Source: a virus. Taken from it: a stretch of 64,000 nt of DNA. Both the position numbers and the translations under genes were made by a program. The notes under the pieces are model-generated. The model ran no database searches, was not told the DNA's origin, and worked only from the letters and a program-made list of their open reading frames with translations. This document shows positions 60,362 through 64,000 of the stretch, one piece after another (the first letter of the stretch is position 1; the number at the start of each line of letters is the position of its first letter). The stretch covers positions 36,968 to 100,967 of IMG/VR virus record IMGVR_UViG_3300021093_003813. The stretch is one strand, 5' to 3'.

Positions 60362-60904
60362 GTCCTGAATATCACATTTTTCAAAAGCCCAGGCGCGTTC
60401 TCGACACTGCCAACATCTACCACAACGTCCCAAGGATTGTTCGGTGCAAGTATGAGTTAATGGTAACAAATCCATGATATCATGTTTCAGATACAATTTA
60501 AGAATGTCAATTTTCGTCATATGAAAAAATGGATATCTGGCTTTTTCACTGGACATTTTAATTCTTTTTGGCCCATCAGGTAGTTCATGTTCTGGATAAC
60601 TATTATCACCAATGTAAAAATAATCACATAGATTATGTCGAATCACCCGATTTATGGCATCACCTAGAATACGCTGATGTGGCAGGTCAGGGTCACCTAG
60701 TATGATGGGTGTGTGAATACAACATTCAGTTTTACTGGTCACCCAATCAATGATGGGTTGTACATAAGTGGCGGCACCATCATGCTTCGGAACTGTGAAA
60801 GTTTGAATACATGATGGTGTTTGTTGGGCCACAAGATATAAAAGCAATGCACTATCCATGCCACCAGATAGAAAAACACCTATTCTATGTTCTGTGATGT
60901 TCAT
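60347..60904 (-). CDS. QueC-like PP-loop ATPase with zinc cluster (copy 2)
   Basis: A 185-residue protein: PP-loop FLSGGMDSALLLYLVA (about 11-26), FYIGDNSYPEHE, and the zinc cluster TCTEQSLGRCGRCWQCRERA with C-x7-C-x2-C-x2-C as in copy 1 (34542-35132). Both share the order PP-loop, central SSE-aromatic segment, and a D(L/I)L-LT leading into the first Cys. It may activate a carboxylate by adenylation. It starts in an ATGA overlap with the 30-residue basic gene. Confidence 0.72.
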   Translation of the reverse strand: MNITEHRIGVFLSGGMDSALLLYLVAQQTPSCIQTFTVPKHDGAATYVQPIIDWVTSKTECCIHTPIILGDPDLPHQRILGDAINRVIRHNLCDYFYIGDNSYPEHELPDGPKRIKMSSEKARYPFFHMTKIDILKLYLKHDIMDLLPLTHTCTEQSLGRCGRCWQCRERAWAFEKCDIQDLTST

Positions 60905-60993
60905 CTCTTATGGCGATTTGACCTGGCTTTTCTTTTTTTGCTACCAATTTTTCTACGGCCACGGCGTGGGCGGTTCTTATGCGGATGTGGCAT
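60901..60993 (-). CDS. 30-residue highly basic peptide
   Basis: MPHPHKNRPRRGRRKIGSKK and KARSNRHKR: 17 of 30 residues are Lys, Arg or His besides Pro. AAGGAG lies six bases before the ATG and the stop overlaps the next start, so it is very probably translated. Small Arg/Lys peptides of this type occur in marine T4-like phages; nucleic acid binding is likely but unproved. Confidence 0.75.
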   Translation of the reverse strand: MPHPHKNRPRRGRRKIGSKKRKARSNRHKR

Positions 60994-61031
60994 GATTCAC
61001 TCCTTGACGGGTGGCTTGTTCTTTCAGAGCC

Positions 61032-61244
61032 TCAACATGCTGTCCACTCAATTCTGTAGCCATCTTCATCCACTCTGGGAAATTCTGTGATGTCAACTTC
61101 ACTTCGTTTGGGTGCATCATATAATCCTATCTCCTGTGAAAATGCAGTTAATTCATTTGCTGATTTATATGTATCTGTGTTCGGTAATCCACTGTACTCA
61201 CACATTTGTTCTTTCTTTACAAACGCATCTTCTTTATCGTTCAT
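61032..61244 (-). CDS. Hypothetical acidic protein
   Basis: 70 residues from the ATG at 61244 (MNDKEDAFVKKEQMCEYSGL), preferred because GAGAG lies five bases upstream; the frame is open ten codons further. It is acidic and soluble and ends DGYRIEWTAC. It overlaps the sulfotransferase-like stop. No family recognised. Confidence 0.65.
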   Translation of the reverse strand: MNDKEDAFVKKEQMCEYSGLPNTDTYKSANELTAFSQEIGLYDAPKRSEVDITEFPRVDEDGYRIEWTAC

Positions 61245-61854
61245 ATAAACTCTCGAATTTATGGTTGAAATCATTTACATCTTGTAACATTTCTTCATCT
61301 GAATACTTGGGAGGGTGATACTTATATCTACTTTTCACATATGGCAGATGTAATGTTTCCAAAACATATTCTGGACGTAACAACACATCTTCATCAAAAA
61401 AAGAATAATCACATTGATGTTCAAACTCCATGTGCTTTCTGTAAAATGTCAATCTTTCAGCAATCTCACCTTCTGTGACCACTAATGTTCCCACATAGGG
61501 ATTTCTGGCTTCTTTGTTGGCAAAAGAATCAGTTTTCTTGGCCACAAGAGCTTTCAACACTTGTTTTCTGACATCTTTGGGTTTCAAAAAAATTGTTTTG
61601 AATCTTTTTGTTTCAATGATACTTTCCACCATGGAAAAATTTTGATTGGATATAACTTTGAACAACGTAATAAAATCACCTTGCATTATATCATGGTATT
61701 TCTTTTCAATCTGTTCCGGTGTGTTATATCGTGGATTGAACATAGAGTGCGAGGATAATGCACGATATTTTACATCCTGCAGCACCAATGGAGCTTGAAT
61801 AAGATGCCATAGATTGGTGGAAGCAGTTCTGGGTAAAGAAATGATGCAATACAT
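61234..61854 (-). CDS. Sulfotransferase-like P-loop protein
   Basis: 206 residues from the ATG at 61854, chosen for the TAATG overlap with the previous stop; a start nine codons upstream is possible. MYCIISLPRTASTNLWHLI carries the PRTxST loop of sulfotransferase-type PAPS sites. A second motif TIFLKPKDVRKQVLKAL replaces the usual RxP-S segment and is degenerate, so activity is uncertain. It is unrelated in detail to the protein at 31645-32262. Confidence 0.6.
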   Translation of the reverse strand: MYCIISLPRTASTNLWHLIQAPLVLQDVKYRALSSHSMFNPRYNTPEQIEKKYHDIMQGDFITLFKVISNQNFSMVESIIETKRFKTIFLKPKDVRKQVLKALVAKKTDSFANKEARNPYVGTLVVTEGEIAERLTFYRKHMEFEHQCDYSFFDEDVLLRPEYVLETLHLPYVKSRYKYHPPKYSDEEMLQDVNDFNHKFESLYER

Positions 61855-62096
61855 TACATCTTCTTCATAAAATTGTTCCAACTGACATCAAAAACAAAGT
61901 ACAGAAATGTTTTGCCAATGAAATCCAAGGCTGAAATTCCCAAGCTGAGTTGTAGGCTTCCTGTCACAGCAAAAGAAATCAGAAATGTCACAATCACAGA
62001 AAAAAAGCGATAGATGACTGCCTTGGCAAACAACACTCGGTTACTGAGCCATCTTTTTCCTAATATCAGTCGCAGAAATGCTCTCAGTTTCCGCAT
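61854..62096 (-). CDS. DUF2061 small membrane protein (second copy)
   Basis: About 80 residues from the ATG at 62096; the frame is open further and a GTG near 62038 is also possible, so the start is unsure. The DUF2061 core is RVLFAKAVIYRFFSVIVTFL then LGISALDFIGKTFLYFVFD with two membrane helices, ending VSWNNFMKKM. It overlaps the kinase-nucleotidyltransferase gene. Function unknown. Confidence 0.65.
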   Translation of the reverse strand: MRKLRAFLRLILGKRWLSNRVLFAKAVIYRFFSVIVTFLISFAVTGSLQLSLGISALDFIGKTFLYFVFDVSWNNFMKKM

Positions 62097-62805
62097 CCAG
62101 GTGAATTCTTTCCACTTCATATCCCACGTCCCTCCCATAGTAGACACCGCAGATGTTGGGTGCTTGAATGACGATATATTTATTATGATATTCCTGAAGG
62201 GCTTCATTGATACCTCTCACCACATCTGCATACTGGAATGGATTCTTTTCATCCAACCCATAAGTATCACGAACCATAATCATCACTTGTCCCTGCTTTT
62301 CCAAAATCTTTTCAAATAACTTTTTATGCCCATCATGAAAAGGTTGGAATCTGCCAATCATCAATCCTGTAGGCTTCTGGGATTGAAATGCCACACCCAT
62401 GTTGATTCTCCACATGATGTCCTTGACCTGTTGTTCCACATCTCCCCATGCGGTAACTTCATAATCAGGATATAGGGGGCGTTCAAACACCTTGTTGGTG
62501 TCCTCAAATCGTCCTTCTTGAATGGTGTTCATGAACACCACAAAGTCAGCAGAAAAACGCCGGCGAGTTTGTTCTGTGGGACACACAAAGTCTGCCACCA
62601 CATGCTTCTGGTAATCTTCTGCCACCCAAGCCAGGTCTGCCATGCGTTGGGCTTGGCGAACTCTCCCTTCTTCTGTGAAATCCCAATCATTGTATTGTTT
62701 GCGAACATCATCTGCATTCAAGTAAACAGCATTCAACTTGTCTGCCAACACCTTTGCCAACGTGGACTTGCCTGACCCAGGTAGTCCCATCACTAGAATT
62801 CTCAT
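62041..62805 (-). CDS. Kinase-nucleotidyltransferase fusion (APS kinase-like + NMNAT-like)
   Basis: 254 residues from the ATG at 62805, which overlaps the purA stop as ATGA and has GGAGG five bases upstream. Residues about 1-135 are an APS kinase/AAA_33-like P-loop domain (GLPGSGKST, 7-15; NADDVRKQYND). Residues about 147-254 are a cytidylyltransferase-like domain with GRFQPFHDGH (151-160) and ISATDIRKKM at the end, as in NMN adenylyltransferases. The domain order differs from NadR, where the kinase is C-terminal. NAD or sulfate nucleotide chemistry is possible. Confidence 0.78.
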   Translation of the reverse strand: MRILVMGLPGSGKSTLAKVLADKLNAVYLNADDVRKQYNDWDFTEEGRVRQAQRMADLAWVAEDYQKHVVADFVCPTEQTRRRFSADFVVFMNTIQEGRFEDTNKVFERPLYPDYEVTAWGDVEQQVKDIMWRINMGVAFQSQKPTGLMIGRFQPFHDGHKKLFEKILEKQGQVMIMVRDTYGLDEKNPFQYADVVRGINEALQEYHNKYIVIQAPNICGVYYGRDVGYEVERIHLDAETESISATDIRKKMAQ

Positions 62806-63827
62806 ACTCCCTCCGGAGTGGTGGACCATATTATTGTATTCAATTCTGAACGATAATGCCACTTGATGGTGTCTTCCACAAATTGCTTGAATGCGGACAC
62901 CGTGTCAAACATATGGCGGGTGCCACGAAACACCACACCAAACTTCCCTACTTGTTGCATCACATCCACTTTGTTGATGATGAGGTCTGTGACATCATTA
63001 ATATACATGGCTTGAATCACGCCGTCAAGATGCATCCAACGCACCTGGCGCTTTCTGCCAGTAGTGGCACCAAATTCTTCACCTGCCACTTGTATCTGGT
63101 CCAGAACATCCTGGTCACCCTTGTCATTGAATGTCTTGAAGCCTGAATAGGTTTCGTACGCCTTCATGATGCCATACACGTTCCTCCAGGTTCTGGGAGG
63201 TACACCATTCAATGCCACAGCACCTGAGGTGCAATGTGAACTGGTGACATAGGGATAATCACCCCAATCAATGTCAATCTGGAATCCTTGTGCACCTTCA
63301 CACAACACCGTCATCTCACGATTATCACCATGAAAATAGCTGTAGGTGTCCACCATGTCATAAGGCAAATCCCAGCTGTTGTATTTCAACACTTCTTTGA
63401 TTCTGGTACCTGTTCGGGCATACTTGTCACGATAGGTGGGGCCAATTCCTTGCTTGGTGGTGCCAATCTTGGTGTCTTTGCCATCTTCTTTCAGATGTTT
63501 CTCCAAGGTGACATGGCAGCGAGCATCAATCATGATGGGTGCTTTGAATCCCAAGTTTTCCAACATCTCAATTTCATCTCGGAGTTTGGGAAGATTCACC
63601 ACACATCCTATGCCAATGATGCTGGGAATCCCGTAGAACACACCCACTGGCACCTGGTGTGTGACCACTTTCTGTCCGTTATGATAGATGGTATGACCTG
63701 CATTGGCTCCGCCATTGTATCGGAGCACAGCATCATACTTGTAGGTCTTGGCCAGCCAATGAGATACTTTGCCTTTGCCTGTGTCACCTGCTTGTAAATC
63801 CACCACAATATCTGCATGACGAATCAT
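62802..63827 (-). CDS. purA: Adenylosuccinate synthetase, short phage/archaeal-size form
   Basis: A 341-residue protein, about 90 shorter than E. coli PurA and near the archaeal and PurZ size. LQAGDTGKGK keeps the catalytic Asp (Asp15) but has Thr in place of the following Glu; NAGHT supplies the catalytic His45; IGTTKQGIGPTY, VLCEGAQGFQIDIDWGDYPY and EFGATTGRKRQ (aspartate loop) are present, with STTPEG at the C-terminus. It joins IMP and aspartate using GTP. Retained Asp argues against PurZ (dGMP-using), where I recall Ser. AGGA precedes the ATG. Confidence 0.88.
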   Translation of the reverse strand: MIRHADIVVDLQAGDTGKGKVSHWLAKTYKYDAVLRYNGGANAGHTIYHNGQKVVTHQVPVGVFYGIPSIIGIGCVVNLPKLRDEIEMLENLGFKAPIMIDARCHVTLEKHLKEDGKDTKIGTTKQGIGPTYRDKYARTGTRIKEVLKYNSWDLPYDMVDTYSYFHGDNREMTVLCEGAQGFQIDIDWGDYPYVTSSHCTSGAVALNGVPPRTWRNVYGIMKAYETYSGFKTFNDKGDQDVLDQIQVAGEEFGATTGRKRQVRWMHLDGVIQAMYINDVTDLIINKVDVMQQVGKFGVVFRGTRHMFDTVSAFKQFVEDTIKWHYRSELNTIIWSTTPEGV

Positions 63828-63836
63828 AATTTATCC

Positions 63837-64000
63837 TTAGGCGCTGAAGCTGCTCCCACACCCACAGCCGCCAGTTGCATTAGGGTTACTGAACTTGAAG
63901 CCTGAAGCTTCCAACGTAGATATGTAGTCCAGATTCAACCCATCCAGATATTGAATGCTGAAAGGATCCACCAGAAACTTGATGTCATCTGCCACATCCA
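63837..64000 (-). CDS. IscA/ErpA-like iron-sulfur carrier, C-terminal part
   Basis: The right edge cuts this gene; the last 54 residues are visible. [18 protein letters not shown], then [20 protein letters not shown] with the CGCG pair, are the A-type iron-sulfur carrier signature. Such proteins pass Fe-S clusters to apo-enzymes. Radical SAM proteins in the same window would be natural clients, though that link is inferred. Marine T4-like phages are known to carry such genes. Confidence 0.88.
   Translation of the reverse strand, partial: DVADDIKFLVDPFSIQYLDGLNLDYISTLEASGFKFSNPNATGGCGCGSSFSA

Noticed and set aside
62802-63827. PurZ, the 2-aminoadenine DNA pathway enzyme
   Set aside because: The catalytic Asp of PurA is kept and no DatZ, MazZ or special polymerase is in the window; kept only as an open point under the purine finding.

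Overview
The window is part of a large T4-like myovirus genome, most likely a marine phage. The evidence is a near-complete T4-type baseplate and tail set (gp53, gp27-like, gp5, gp25, gp6, gp7- and gp8-like, gp48, gp54, gp26-like, gp29, gp4), T4 replication and late-transcription genes (gp32, gp59, gp33, gp30 ligase, DsbA), PhoH, and repeated copies of the T4 late promoter core TATAAATA. A circularly permuted (two-piece) tmRNA points to a phage of an alphaproteobacterium or a marine picocyanobacterium. No photosynthesis gene is seen, so the host stays open. Genes abut or overlap by 1-4 bases almost throughout, and the only gene-poor stretch holds the tmRNA.

Layout. 1-24329 (minus): tail fibre and baseplate, with a glycosyltransferase beyond the fibre. 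24366-29163 (plus): gp4, a conserved assembly protein, gp54, gp26-like and the gp29 tape measure, diverging from gp48 across a 36-bp switch. 29164-31166 (minus): gp32, an acidic peptide, gp59, gp33. 31163-35411 (minus): SleB-like lysin, sulfotransferase-like protein, SGNH protein, subtilase, QueC-like protein, tmRNA. 35403-38752 (minus): exonuclease, PhoH, zinc ribbon, small protein, DNA ligase. 38757-57345 (minus): a more AT-rich cassette of sugar and small-molecule enzymes: three twitch-type radical SAM proteins, a carbamoyltransferase, a split thiamine-diphosphate enzyme, three SDR epimerase-like proteins, an RmlC-like epimerase, three glycosyltransferase-like paralogues, three SGNH proteins and a methyltransferase-like protein. 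57348-64000 (minus): GMP reductase, DsbA, amidase, PspC-domain protein, UV-damage endonuclease, a second QueC-like protein, a second sulfotransferase-like protein, a kinase-nucleotidyltransferase fusion, adenylosuccinate synthetase and an IscA/ErpA-like protein cut by the window edge.

How they work together. The structural block builds the contractile tail; its spike protein carries two wall-lytic domains beyond the needle. The 38.7-57.3 kb cassette reads as a phage-borne pathway making or decorating an unusual sugar or surface molecule, by analogy with LPS-type gene sets known in some marine T4-like phages. GMP reductase plus adenylosuccinate synthetase would move guanine nucleotides toward adenine nucleotides.

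The observations I rate highest are a candidate -1 ribosomal frameshift (T TTT TTC) at the end of the gp26-like gene directly before the tape measure, mirroring the G/GT tail-chaperone arrangement of other tailed phages, and the phage-encoded permuted tmRNA with a late-type promoter core at its 5' end. All calls come from reading the sequence and from family knowledge; no database search was run.
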